NCBI GenBank assembly: GCA_009663005.1
Contig: CM018890.1
Span: 4,913,887-4,956,386, forward strand
DNA length: 42,500 bases
Source: Actinidia chinensis
Lineage: Eukaryota; Streptophyta; Magnoliopsida; Ericales; Actinidiaceae
Direction: 5' to 3'
This document shows positions 20,363-32,337 of the stretch, piece after piece. Below the pieces are notes generated by a model. That model saw only the letters and a list, made by a program, of their open reading frames with translations, made no database searches and was not told where the DNA came from. Position numbers and translations under genes: made by a program. Positions within the stretch are counted from its first letter, which is position 1, and each line of letters starts with the position of its first letter.

Positions 20363-22080
20363 AGAGACCGAGAGAGTGACCTTTGGATGTCAAAAAAACA
20401 CTTGAAAATTTGACTTAAGAGACCCAAAACTCAAAAAGAAATGGGCATCATATTTATCTTAATTTGGTATCAAATTTCCCACATCTATGTATTACTCCAT
20501 AGTTTGTCCATCCCTATATGTTTATTTCACCCAACTTCGCATGGTACCCATTACTGCAACTGATATGACATGAAGTCCTATAGAAATTACAAAATTCTTT
20601 GACAGCAGGCAACTCTTGTCAGAAGGTGATTAAGAACCATTGATTGCGCTCCACAAGAACTAATCATTTTTTAGTCCTCAAACTTTTTCAAGGACTTGGT
20701 GATAGTCTTGTGTTTGACAATGGAAGCGGGTAGCGAAGTTTGGGAATAAATCCTAATAGATATAGAATAGGTACTTGGAGTAGTCAGTAAAAGAGTTGTG
20801 AGATTTTGCTTGCCAGAGACAGTGTATCACTAGTGTCCTAGTCAAAATATAAGATCCAAGAACCACCTATTCAGAATACTAGATTTGTCTAGCATTAATA
20901 ACTTCGGATATCTTGCACACAATCGACCTATGTTATTTTTCATCTCAAATATGGTGTCAAAGACATGCCACAGGACTCATCATTGACACAGCAAAACAAT
21001 ACACTTTTTCCCCAATCTTACACAGAATCTCAAAAATTTTATTTGCATCCTGATCATAGAGATAAAACATGCGAACACCCACTCAAAAAAAAAAAAAACG
21101 AAGCCAAAGTTTGCATCATCTATAACCATGCTCGACTTCTGAAAAGCGACTCATGCAAGGATGAAGCCAGCAAAGTTAGCTTTTAAAAAATGATCGTTTG
21201 CTGGTTAAGCTTCATAAAAGAATTTGTAACAAAAATCAGTAACTCCATATAGATTTCTTATTAATTATCTCAATTATTTCAACAAATTATGAATGAGAGA
21301 ATTAGAATCTTAGTCTGTACATTTTTAAGACTGTCTTTTTAGGATATTTATTAGTTAATAAGAATAGAAAAATATACCTTTATGATTTTTATAATGAATA
21401 AAAGAAAAAAAGACATCTATATCTCAAATCAACAGAAATTCATGATATTATATAATATGGGAAATAGTTGCAAGAATAACATAAACATTGTACACGTACT
21501 CGTAAACTAAGAATCAATAAATAAACTTTAAAAACTTAAGGGGCCATTTAGTATATGTTATATAAATAATCATAAGTCACAGGGGGTACTATAAGAATTT
21601 TTAAAAACGTGAGGGGGGCCATGGCCACCTTTGGCCCTCCCATAGCTTCGGCTCTGAACTCATGTATAGTGAAGAAAAGAGGCTTAATTTATTCTGGCAG
21701 GTCAATTAGTATAAAACTATATTGTCAAAAATAACTTGCACAATTAAAATTCTCAACATATTAAGGAGATCAGAAGTGCTATGAAGTTTTACAACAGAAT
21801 GAGCTACGGAGTTTTCCAGGAATCATATGTATCATCCTCCTAATCAATGAAGTACATTCAAATTATTTGCATATAACTGTATCAATCAGGTGTAGCTTTG
21901 AAGCTAAAAAAAGTATAGGAGTACGTCAACAAAGTTAAGCACGTTAATAAACTATTTTCCCATAATATATATGTATTTCAGTTTGGTTTGGGAGAAGAAA
22001 GAAAACAGTGATCCACCCATTCTAAATATGGATGATGAATACCTATACGGAACTTCTTCTTTTGCTTCCTTTCTTTTTCT
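20363..22080. other. Intergenic, no gene recognised
   Basis: AT-rich sequence without supported coding regions. A GAGGGGGGCCATGGCC ... GCTTCGGCTCTG stretch at 21612-21656 resembles one end of a hAT-type element, whose other end was not found. The reading frame at 20965-21186 has no recognisable domain and contains a lysine run from poly-A. Confidence 0.45.
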
Positions 22081-22090
22081 CTTTTGATCG

Positions 22091-22310
22091 GAGTAATTAT
22101 TAAATGCTCTCAGAGTACCATGTGCCACTTACCTGTAGTATTCCCAACCAATCACGTAGAAACAAATTTTGCGGTAGGACATGATACTCTCATTTGTTGG
22201 ATAGTTGGAACACAAGAGGTGACTCAGAATGTGTGTTGCAGTTATTCATTTGTTGGGAGTACCATGTAGGCAATATCACATGGTACTCCGCAAGTAACAA
22301 ATAATGTTCC
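22091..22310. mobile_element. 220-bp MITE with 10-bp target-site duplication
   Basis: CTTTTGATCG occurs at 22081-22090 and again at 22311-22320, immediately outside a palindromic element. Left arm: GAGTAATTATT, then CAGAGTACCATGTG, then ATTCCCAACCAATCACG. Inverted right arm: GGAACATTATT, then CGGAGTACCATGTG, then ACTCCCAACAAATG. The long duplication (9-10 bp) suggests a Mutator-like non-autonomous element. The open frame inside is not a gene. Confidence 0.75.
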
Positions 22311-22320
22311 CTTTTGATCG

Positions 22321-22494
22321 ATAGACCTCAGAAGTCACAAGAATCATTTGGAACCCAAAAAGTACAAAACAAATACACACACACAAAAAAAAATAATTGT
22401 GAAAATTATGTAACAAGGATCAAAAGGAATCAGCAGAAGTCAAAATGTCGTAAAGTATCATAATAAAATCATGAACACCGCCTGCATTGTGTTC
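22321..22494. other. Short spacer
   Basis: AT-rich spacer between the MITE and the LINE-like fragment. Contains an ACACACACAC plus A-run tract at 22374-22392. Confidence 0.4.
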
Positions 22495-22720
22495 GTAACA
22501 CAGCCGGTCTCAGGCCCGGATAAAGGAATAAGGTAGTGCGTTCGGTAAACAGTCATCACACAAAAATTTTTGTCAAATCTCTCATAAAATAAATCCTATT
22601 ACAAATTTGCACAGCCTTTGATAGAGCTCAATGGGATAACATAATTCATGTAGCCGACCCCAATTGATTGAGAGTCTTGGACAATGGCTCGGCTTGGTTA
22701 TAAAAATATCCATATATCAT
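22495..22720. mobile_element. Fragment resembling the 3' tail of a plant RTE-type LINE
   Basis: The phrases CGGTCTCAGGCCCGGATAAA, then TGGGATAACATAATTCATGT, and AGCCGACCCCAATTGATTG follow the order seen in a widespread plant non-LTR element 3' region (CCCGGATAAAGG ... TGTAGCCGACCCCA ... GG.TTGGT). No reverse transcriptase is present. Recognition is from memory of the motif. Confidence 0.45.
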
Positions 22721-23698
22721 CCTCTCCATGCATACAGACATGTCACCAAACATAAATACAAACAAGATCAATAGCATTCAAAAACTAACTAAAACCACTG
22801 ATACACCAGAAATATCCTATCAAATTTTGTTACTAACACAAACTCATAGAATCAGAATAAATTCAGATCACCTAACACATTTAGTTTGCAGGTACTGCTA
22901 ACATTTAGTACCCACATAATTTTCTATCCAAAACATTGAAAATTCAAAAGCAAACATGAGACACGAAATTGTAAACAGCAGCTAGCTTTACCTCTGAAAT
23001 TGCGAAAAAAGCAGGACGAGAGCAGAATGAGGTAAAATTATAACTCTATGAAATGATCAAAATTCAAGTTTACGAGCCTAATTTCGAAGGTTTTTTTTTT
23101 TAAAAAAAAAATTGTAATTACAAGGAATAAAAGACTTTTTTACAGGAAAATCAGAAAAGATGCTGATGATAGACTGTAGGGACAAAAGGAAAATTTGTCG
23201 ATCCCGGATATAACTATCCGAAAAGTACAATAGTTCCAACAAGGTCGAACAAAATTACAACGACAGATCAGAGGAAAAATTTTGAAATTCGCTTGAAAAC
23301 AACCTGATTTAACAAGAAAAGTGGAGCGATACAGTGATCGAATCTAGAAATTACGAAATCTAGAAACCCTAACCCTAGAGTCGAAATTAAAGTACAGAGA
23401 GAGGTGAGAAGGAAATCAATCGAGAGAGGAGAGAGACAATTAGACGAGGAAAGAGTTGATTTGAAGATCGAAACCAGAATTGGAACGTAAAATGGATCGA
23501 AATAGGTGGGATCGAAATTGGGAGGGGGGTTTGAAAGGTCGTACACTGGATCGATTTTTATAATTCGGTGATTCGAAGATGGAGGCACCTTGAGGGGAGA
23601 TTCTAAATGCACACACTTCGTATCGAAAGACACCCATCTTAGCACACACAAAACCTTAAGTCAACATTAAAAATAGTAACCACGCACCCACTCTGTCA
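22721..23698. other. Intergenic, no gene recognised
   Basis: AT-rich. 23260-23640 is mixed GA-rich sequence with open minus-strand frames (up to 127 codons) lacking any recognisable domain; it could be an unannotated leader. At 23602 the word TTCTAAATGCA followed by GACACCC and CACACA resembles the end of the 3.6-5.6 kb element. Confidence 0.4.
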
Positions 23699-24997
23699 AT
23701 GTTTTGAAACCCGGACAGTTGAGCGAGCTAAAAAAAAATTGGGTTACAATTTATCGGTTCAACTCGGGTTAACCGTTATTGAACTGCTATCGAACCGTGG
23801 CGTCATAAATTATTTATAATAGATAATAAATAAAAATAAATATACAAAAATTTTATTAAAAAGATTATCTAAATATACGAGTGCATAAGGCAGACAAGTC
23901 CAAACAAATTACTTAAATTATTTCTGATTTTATCATAGATTTAATTTGAAAATAATGAAGAATCTAACTTTATAATGAAACTTCTAGTAAAACCAAAAAC
24001 GTGGGTCAACTTACACAGAAAAAGACATCCATATAATAATATGAGTAATTACACTTTGAACCATTTTCTTTTTTATTAAATTTATTTTTAACATCTTTTA
24101 CTTCTAATTTGTACTAGTTACAGTCCAAATATTATATAACTATTATTATTCCTATCTTATCCATTTTAGTGAGAACAAGAATTCAGATAGCACATATATA
24201 AGGACACGTGATTTTAATTGAGCAATAATTTTACAAAGTTCATGTCATACTTGGTTTTGACCTAAAGTGTTAGGAGTTTAATTGATAACTTGATATAATA
24301 TATTAAAAAAACAAAATTTAAAATTTTATTAGAATGTAAGGGTTCAGAGTGTAGTTTACCCGTGGTTTTAATATTCAAATACAGGGGATGTTTCTCAAGC
24401 CGTAGGTAAAAATGCCTCTAGTTTTTGCATTAATCTCTTTCTCTCTCTATGTATCTATATAGATTTACACACATCACATTCCGATCATTAAAATCAATTT
24501 CTCTTAAATATCTATTTTCTACTCCATTTGATCTGAGAGTCTAATTTATGATCAATCAGTCAAATGAGTGAGGCGAGAAAAGCTTAGATCGTTGCGACGA
24601 GCATCGTAGCAGTTGAGGCGCTGAAGGATTATGGCTTCTGCATCATAACTACGCCTCTAGTCGACTCCCAACACGCTAGACGAATCTCAGATCAATATTG
24701 CCAAGTGCAGAGGCTCTCTGCGTCGCCCGTCATCTTCATTGATGGTCTACACAAATCGAGACGCAACTTGGACGTGCACGGCCCTTGCTTTGGCTTCAGC
24801 TCAAGATAGAGAGAGAAACCCGTCTCGGGTCTCATAACCTGTCCCGTTCGACGGTTTTACGGTGCAACCGTAAGGTCGTCACAGTTCATGCTGGTTTTAT
24901 ACCCTATCTAGGTTAAAAGAGTTGATTGAATCGCTTTCTAGCCCGGTTGGCAGTTTAATAGGACGAACCGGGCAGTCTGATCCGAGTTTCAAAACCA
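23699..24997. mobile_element. ~1.3-kb segment with ~25-bp inverted ends, possibly a gene-capturing element
   Basis: The left end reads TGTCAATGTTTTGAAACCCG. The right end, inverted, reads TGTCATGGTTTTGAAACTCG. Each is followed by a GA(T)CAG word, and inside each end is GGTT/CGGG-rich sequence. A decayed wound-induced-protein gene lies within. No clear target-site duplication was found, so this could be two unrelated element ends. A Pack-type element is the hypothesis. Confidence 0.4.
24564..24770 (+). pseudogene. Wound-induced protein (WIP/DUF3774 family) pseudogene
   Basis: The frame from the ATG at 24564 reads MSEARKA, a TAG where the family has Trp, then IVATSIVAVEALKDYGFC. This follows the family pattern KAWIVAxSIxAVEALKDxGxC closely. 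After about 24641 the frame is broken, and the next family segment (NYA-SSRL-TR, a TAG, TNLRSI, where relatives have WNYxLRSLxxHAxxNLRSI) appears in another frame. Family members are small (~90 residue) single-exon proteins induced by wounding. Two stops and at least one frameshift make this copy dead. Confidence 0.6.
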
Positions 24998-27164
24998 TGA
25001 CAAGGGATAGCAGTGGGTGGTGACAGGGTAGGATCATACTACAAATTTTAATATAATTCAGAAATTATATAGGGTAGTCCCCCAAATTTTAATATAATTT
25101 AATTTTTTTTTTTAATTATGCTTTCACCCCCAAATCTTGAATCCGTCCCTACTCCTTTTAAAGCCCTTAGCCCTTCTTATACAGCCCTCTCCAGTCTCAT
25201 TCGGCACCCAATCTTCCCCTCATTCTCCCCTTGTCGTCATCTCTCTCACCCCGTGCTCGTTCTTCATCTTGTGATCGTAAATGTTTATGGAAAAATTAAT
25301 ACTGACCATTGTCACAACAACATAGGACAATCACCACCGGAGTTCATGTTTCTTCCATCCGTCTCTCTCATAAACCCCAATCACTCACCTCATCATTGTC
25401 CTCTCCAAATCTCATGGCCTGACAACTCCCCCGCTCTCTCTCTCTAACTATCACTCTCTCTCTCTATGTGTGCCAGAGCACGCCCGTCCCCTTTTTCGGT
25501 TCCATCTCTAAAACCTAGTTTTTTTTTTAATCCCATTAGTGGAAGATTCATCACCCCCTTAAAAAACCTTAACAATCTTCATATTTGAATTTTAATTTGT
25601 TGGATCAATATAATAGAAATAAAACTTCAAAAGTATTCCTTTTAATTGATTCTTATTGATTTCCTTATTGGCGACATGGATGCATTCAATTTTGGAAATG
25701 TAACCATGAAATGATGGAGCTTCTTTTCAGGCGATGGCAGTTGTACGTAGGCGGTGGAGGATGGGTAGAAATAGAGAGAAGCAAGTTTTGAGAGATAAGA
25801 AGAGTATCTAATGGTCAGAGGTGAGGGGAATTTGCAATTGAGTTAAACTCTCATGGTGGGGGTACGGTGATTCGGCCATGGTAGGGTTTTGAGTAGCTTG
25901 GTCGTTTGAGGGGATGAAGCACATTTGGTTACAATGTAATGTTGTTCAATCATGGTGTTTTGATGCAAGTGCGAACACAAGAATAATTTAGTCAAAATTT
26001 GGGTATTTTAGTATTATATGAATGTCGTTACAGTATTTTATCCATATACTTAGAGTCTTAGAGTAGCTAACAAGTCGACGCAATTGAATTGGGATTCAAG
26101 GCTTAGTTTGATTTGGTTATTGAGCGGATAACTAGCACCATGGGTTAAAGGTTTTTTACAAGTTTAAACCTCAGTAGGGATATCAACAAAACTAACCCAA
26201 ATTATGGCAATCGTCGTATTTTTGCAAAAATCAGGAATGGATAGTATGGTTCACCATAAGAAAGTGTGAGACAAACTTGGTAATGTAGTTAAATGTGGTC
26301 TGATCAACCTGCCTCGTATCGTATGTCTGAAAATGATATTATTTTGAATTTTTAAATCCTTTCGTCGTTCAGACTTTAGAACTCTCGCACTTTAATTACT
26401 TAGCAAACCCTAGAAGAAGAGTCATGCATGGCGTTTCGGTTGTTCCTTACCCTAGTTCAATCCTTCGAAACCTCGTCGTTGCCACCACCACACTTCCTGC
26501 CTCACCGAGTCTGTCATGCAAAAAAATTCACCCAAACTCAGTGACCTGAACCCTGATTCCTAAACTAGAGACGTTTAAGTATAAATTATAATTGACAAAG
26601 AATTTCAATACTAGTTATATAATTCCTTGTAATCGTGTTCAATTGTCTCTTAAAATTTTTCATCCAAACATACTATTAAATGAAACGTTATGCTTTGAGA
26701 TAACATCCCCGGTCTAAGGGCTTAGTTGGAGAGAGAAAATTACACGAAAATTTTGATCAAATATATGTTAATAAGATACAGGAAACTATTACAAAATCCG
26801 AGGAGAAAAAAAAAACTTTGTCGACCAAAGTGACCTCCAATTATAAAATTGCCACTATCATATGATTAATATGAGAAAAATCTTTTAAAAAACTCTTCTT
26901 TTGGTGCCACCAATTAAGATCCCTAAAAACAAAGTTTTACATGCGCATCAATTTTCAGCTTGCATTTTAGGAAGTAAATTTCTCCTATAACGTAGCGTTC
27001 GTACATGGCAATGGTTTTGAACTTTTGAGTTTCCAAAAAACATCATCAGTTGACCGCTCCTCTTTCCAAATAACAACAAAAGGAAAGTAGTCTATATTTG
27101 ATATTTCCATTCCTAGGTAATAAAATTAATATTCACATGGTTCTTAAAGTATTCTCTTTTGTGT
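24998..27164. other. Intergenic, no gene recognised
   Basis: 25030-25160 repeats the phrase AAATTTTAATATAATT twice and has a CCCCCAAATCTTGAATCCGT word typical of transposon ends. CT-rich tracts lie at 25434-25465. Reading frames at 25118-25447 and a 41-codon frame starting near 26424 have no recognisable domains. Confidence 0.4.
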
Positions 27165-27550
27165 CACTTTAGTCCCTCGGATGCTAATTTTTTTATTTAA
27201 TTCTCTAATATATCTAATTAGATTTTGTGTGGTCCTTTGCTAATTAAGATATTTTTTTATAAGTTTTTTTTTAATTATAAAAAGGGTATTTAAGTTTTTT
27301 TGACCTTTGATATCCGTAGTGGATCCGACTCGATAAAATTTTTCCTTAGCTAGAAGTGCTAGGAAAGACCATCCCTGCAATTATTCAAGTCGGATCCTTT
27401 ACGATATCAAATACCAAAAAAACTTTTAACACATTTTTTACAATAAAAAACTTCAAAATGAGCCATCTATAATTAGCAAAGAATCATATAAAACTCAATT
27501 GTATATATTAGGGACAAAATTGAGAAAATTACTACATGAGGGCATAATTG
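27165..27550. mobile_element. Foldback/MITE element with ~165-bp inverted arms
   Basis: The left arm (27165-27332) and inverted right arm (27386-27550) match through CTAATATAT, TTTGCTAATTA, AAGTTTTTTTG, TTTGATATC and GGATCCGACT, separated by a loop of about 53 bp. The imperfect hairpin would be long if transcribed. No target-site duplication is certain. No coding potential. Confidence 0.75.
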
Positions 27551-28013
27551 AATAATGCTAGAGACACTAAAAAGGCTTACTAAAAGTTTTCTAAATATAC
27601 GTGTCACAATTACATGTATTTTAGATGAAATAAGAAAACATATGGTAGTGTTTTAATACATGTGGTTGTGTCATGTGTATATTTAGTAAATTTTTACTAG
27701 AAAAATTTTTATTTTATATTTTCCAAATTTTATTAGAATTTCATTTTCGTCCCTGAACTTTTGAAACGGTTGCAATGTCGCCCCTCTGTCCACATCCATT
27801 AGAATATGTGATAGAAATAGTCATGTGTCACGCACATGACCTATATAAAGGGTAAAAAAATAATTTTTTAGATGGTATTTTGGGAATAAAAATAATTTTT
27901 TCTGTTTTTAATAAACTTTATATCCAAATTAGATAAAAAAATATTTCCTGATTCCTCTCATCAAGAGGAACCTAAAAATATAGATTTTTGATTAATGGTG
28001 AATATTTTTACTA
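27551..28013. other. Intergenic spacer between two MITEs
   Basis: AT-rich sequence. CCTCTCATCAAGAGGAACC at 27955 is a short palindromic phrase. No gene is recognised. Confidence 0.4.
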
Positions 28014-28267
28014 AGGGGCTGTTTGGCTGTGGATTATGAGGGGGTATAATTTTTCCCGCCATGTCGTTTTGGCTGGCGGATAAGGACGGATAATTTATGC
28101 CCCGGATAATTTTTTTCCCAGCAGGTGATAGAGGCCGGATATTTGGGTGGCCTAGACCCTAACGTAAAAGTTATCCGGGGGATAGGGGTGAGGGATAAGA
28201 AAAAAAATATATAAAGAGAACCAAAATGTATTTTTATTTATCTTATATATATAGAATAAATATATTG

Positions 28268-28321
<54 letters not shown>

Positions 28322-28444
28322 ATCACCCCCTATCCCCCCTTCTACAAAGTATCCAAACAAAATTAAAAGTTCTCCCGCTCTAAAATTTATCTCCCCGTTA
28401 AAAACTTATCCCCCTCCCTATCCGCCAGCCACACGCCCAAGGCC
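28014..28444. mobile_element. ~430-bp MITE with GGGG-CTGTTTGGCTG-type ends
   Basis: The left end (AAGGGGCTGTTTGGCTGTGG, then ATTATGAGGGGGTATAA) is inverted at the right end, whose reverse complement reads GGCCTTGGGCGTGTGGCTGG then CGGATAGGGAGGGGGATAA. The interior is AT-rich. No transposase. No target-site duplication was assigned; ends of this kind occur in Harbinger- and hAT-type MITEs. Confidence 0.55.
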
Positions 28445-28639
28445 AAAACATCCTTATATTTATACAATTTTAAACTCATTTGGCCCCAGATTTTCTGTTT
28501 TGACAGTTTGGTCCCAGCAAGTTTCTGATTTTGACAGTTTAGCCCTTCCTGGTTTCTCGGCTTCCGGATTCATCCGCAGGGTGATTTTCGGAATTTTGCT
28601 TCTATTTAGGAAATAAGAGGGCAGAGCATAATTTTAGGT

Positions 28640-30930
28640 TCGATGATCGGTACTTTCAGCGACAAATTATGCCATATGAGACCTAGGATGGAGGATTTCC
28701 TATTTTGTAAGATTTGTACGACCCTTTGGAGAATAAAGAGAAAACCTTTAGCAAAGAAGCATGAGGAATGGAGAAAGATGAACATAAGACGATTGGCCTA
28801 ATCAGACAGTGCATTGGACACGAGGTGTTCGCATGTAGCACCGTAGACGAGTGCTTATGATTTAGGGATCAAGTTGGAGAGATTATCAGGCGAAGACATC
28901 GCGGAATAAAGCCTTTTGATGAGGAGGCTTGTGAATTGGGAAACTTCAGAGGGAAGACTACAGTGGCAGAACATACGAGCGAGTTTCTATTTGGTCACTC
29001 AGTTGACCCAGTGTTGACCAACAATTTGATTACGAGGTGCAGGCCTTATTGACTTCTGAGTTCCTTGTTAGAGAGTTGGAGACATTGGTGGTTTCGCTCA
29101 GACAATCACAGCCGATGGGCAAGTTGACTACGAGTATGGTATGGATGCCCTTCAATGAGAGGCTCAGAGGAGAGAGATGGGTTCACAGATCAGAGTCAGT
29201 CGTAGGCTCTAGTCCAGAGGAAAGCAGGAAAAGAGGCGAGGTAAAGAAAGAGTTCATCATAGGGGTACTGGAAAAAGGGATGGTGGAGGTCACAGGTGAG
29301 AGGTCGACTATTGGGGCTTTGAGTGGACCAGGAGGGGGCATATCAAGAGGGATTGTCAAAGTAATAAAGCAAATGATCAGTCTTAGATACAACAGCGACA
29401 GCAGTGATGGCTGGGATGGGATGAGTTTAACAGTTCTCGTAAAGCATCGGAAGATGGAAAGTCAGATTGGGTATTGGATTCAGGCAGTGCTACCACTTGT
29501 GCAGAGATAGAGAGGTGTTTCTAAATATGAACCATGCGAGGGACGTATATGGATGGACGAACAACACGTCTAGCAGAGTTGTTAGCAGAGGATCAGTCCT
29601 GTCCGCATGCAGACGGGAGGGTGTAACGTTGACTGAGGTAAGGCATGTTCTAATCTACGGAAAAATTTGATTTCTATGGGATACTAGATTCAAAGGGATG
29701 CAGCTTTGACGCTAGTGGAGGAAACAAACTTTTTCAAGTTTCCAAGGGAAACAAGAGATGTCGTGGGAAAAGAAGAATGGGAGGGCTATACCGATGGAGG
29801 GGAGAGTCCAGATAAGGGGAGTACTGTCCGACATGGGTCCAGTGGTATTAGCAAGGAGAATGGACAAGGGAAGCAACCGTTGCACAGAGGTACGCAAGCA
29901 AGCGCAAGGGTATTGGAGGATCCAGAGTGTACAAGAGCGCAGGGAGATGCTTGGGATATGTTACGGAAGTTGGAACACGAGTGGTTGCCAACAGTGCAGG
30001 ATGTCCATAGAAAAACTCAGAGGAAGGAGGACCAAGTCGATTTTGAGAAGCTGTACAGCGAAGGGAGCGGCGATGACCGAAGCAAAAGTCTCTTTGCTCT
30101 CGTTTGATCAGTGGCGGTGATATCATCCAATTGTGCCACACCAAAGGAGGAGAGATGAGCAACGACAACTAGCAAAGTGGACGTACTTTGCGGCCCACCC
30201 CGGTGGGGGGTGTGGGGCACCCCAGTGGGGGGGTAGGGCACCTCGATGAGAAGGTGCAGGACACTTCGGTGTTGGAGGTGCATACACTTCGGTGGGAAGG
30301 GAGTAGCCCGTTGATGATGCTAGGTATCTCGGATCGTCTGTAGTCTTTGGGGAAGTGATTAGAAACTGTCAGGAATGACAACTTGAAGACACGGATTATC
30401 CTCCAGTGTGAGCGGGAGGGGAAGATTGTGAGTCCCACCCATTGGATGAGAGTTCAAGCCCACTCGGATGACCAAGTCCAGTAGCCAAGGTCCAAGCCCA
30501 GGTTGGAGTTCATATGGAGGTCCATGTGACGGTGAAACTTCGAGTTATCTATACTCTTGGAGAGTCTTTATCTTTTGTTTTCCTAGATAAATTAGATAAT
30601 GATTAGGTATTCTGGTAGAGTCCACACCTCCTTCCCTTGTCTATAAAAGGGATGTCGGGTGCTTAGATTTCTACGTGTGTTTGCTGTGGGCTGAGGAGCA
30701 GATTTTTGGGGGGGGGGGGGGTTGGGGATGTGAGGTGAGATTGAGCGGCAAGACAGAGAGAGATTGTGAGAGAGGGTGTGAGTTGAGCGATCGAGTCTCC
30801 TCAGTTGAATCCATTCGTCGAATAGTTGATTGGTATTTCTCTCCGTGGACGTAGCTATCGTTGCCGAACCCACGTAAATCTTTATTGTCTTTTGTATGTG
30901 TGTGATCCGTAATTAGTTTTGAGCACAACA
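28640..30930 (+). mobile_element. Internally deleted, decayed Ty1-copia retrotransposon (gag, protease start, 3' LTR)
   Basis: Fragments of copia proteins appear in order but in shifting frames. At 28640-29180 there is gag (RPRMEDFL-like, KTIGLIRQCIGHEVF, then ETLVVSLRQSQPMGKLT). At about 29335 there is a zinc knuckle GHIKRDCQ. At 29468 there is the protease motif SDWVLDSGSA. This is followed by SSRVVSRGS and VTLTEVRHV, then LDSKGCSFDASGG and GLYR at the gag-pre-integrase region. Integrase, reverse transcriptase and RNase H are absent; sequence passes by about 30430 into an LTR. No 5' LTR was found. Many stops and frameshifts: an old, dead, non-autonomous copy in the same orientation as the expansin gene. 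Confidence 0.8.
30427..30930 (+). repeat. 3' LTR of the copia element (~504 bp)
   Basis: It begins TGTGAGTCCCACCCATTGG after a purine-rich tract (GCGGGAGGGGAAGAT), as expected for a polypurine tract, and ends ...GAGCACAACA. It contains a TATA-like TCTATAAAAGG at about 30639 and a G-run at 30708-30721. It ends 127 bp before the expansin ATG. Confidence 0.7.
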
Positions 30931-32337
30931 AAACTGATGTAAACGCATGCAATATTCTTTAAATATTGCCCTTTTCATTTTTGCTGTTTATTACTATCAA
31001 GCTATTGTCTAACAAAATAAAAGAAACCAGCCTCTCCCTCTCTCTCTCCCTCTCTCGATGGCTAGGTCTCAGTTATTGGCTTTTACAGTGACCTTCATGG
31101 GTTTTCTTGGTGCAGTAGTTAGTGAGGGAACTAGCAATGGATGGACTGATGCACATGCAACATTTTATGGTGGCATGAGTGGACAAGGAACCATGAGTAA
31201 GTTCACGTATTCGGGATAAATTAAATTATTTTAAGTTATTTTTATTTTTAATGATTTATTTTTTTTAAAAAAAAAATATTTTTTACGTTTCTGGTTCATC
31301 TCGATTGAAAAATACAGATAATTAATACAAAATTATGTTATTTTGTATTTTATTTTGAAAAAAAATGGATCTTGGTGTTTTTTTATTAAATTGTTTTTTC
31401 CTTTTCTGGTTCCTCTGATCAAGACGAACCGAAAAAATTAAAAAAAAAGTCAAAATATGGAAAACTTTAAATATCTACTAGCAGGTTCATATTGGAATTT
31501 TAGACCTTTCACACTAACATTTGCCTATATATATAACGGTCATAATAGTCAATATTGTCTGATATTGACCGATACATTCGATACCACTATTTTAAACATT
31601 GCATGCTAACACAGTATTCTTTCCTTACAGACGGAAGAATTATATTATACCAAAAAAAAAATTCTACAAATATTGTGGCTGAATTGGAAATTTTAGTAAA
31701 TAAAACAACTTTAATACATGAAAATACTCTTTTACAAATCATCTTATTTCATAACCTAAATTTGGTTGGGACACATTTTTAAATCCATTTTTTTTAAATC
31801 TAAACACAACCTTAATATTTTTCAAATTTAATAATGTTCAAACTTAATTATTATGCGATTTTATTGATAGAGGGTGCTTGCGGGTACGGTGACTTGAACC
31901 AACAAGGTTACAGGCTTGAAACAGCGGCCCTAAGCACGACCCTCTTCAACAAAGGCCACACCTGCGGAGCCTGCTACGAGATCGTGTGCGTTAATGATCC
32001 AGGGTGGTGCATCCCAGGGGCCGGGCCCATCGAAGTCACTGCAACCAACTTTTGCCCACCCAACTACTCCAGTGACCAGGGGGCCTGGCCCTGGTGCAAC
32101 CCGCCCCGGCTACACTTTGATTTGTCGATGCCTATGTTCGTGAAGATCGCGAAGTACCAGGCCGGGATCATCCCGGTCCAGTTTCGGCGAGTCTCATGCA
32201 ACAAGAGGGGAGGGATCAGGTATAATTTTGGTGCATTTGCTTAAAATAAAAAATATTTTCTAATTTAAATAGTCGTTACAAATATTTTCTAACCATTTGT
32301 AGTGAATGGTTTTAATTTTTTTTCCCTAAAAAATAGG

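Noticed and set aside
23268..23651. 127-codon minus-strand frame
   Set aside because: No recognisable motif; composition is that of GA/TC-rich non-coding sequence, and another frame overlaps it.
25118..25447. 109-codon plus-strand frame
   Set aside because: Pro/Ser/His-rich translation of CT-rich sequence with no domain or splice context.
29037..30438. Several open frames on both strands (up to 157 codons)
   Set aside because: Shifted fragments or shadows of the decayed copia gag-pol region, not separate genes.
31834..32244. 136-codon frame as a stand-alone gene
   Set aside because: It is exon 2 of the expansin gene extended into both introns; clear acceptor and donor sites bound 31871-32219.
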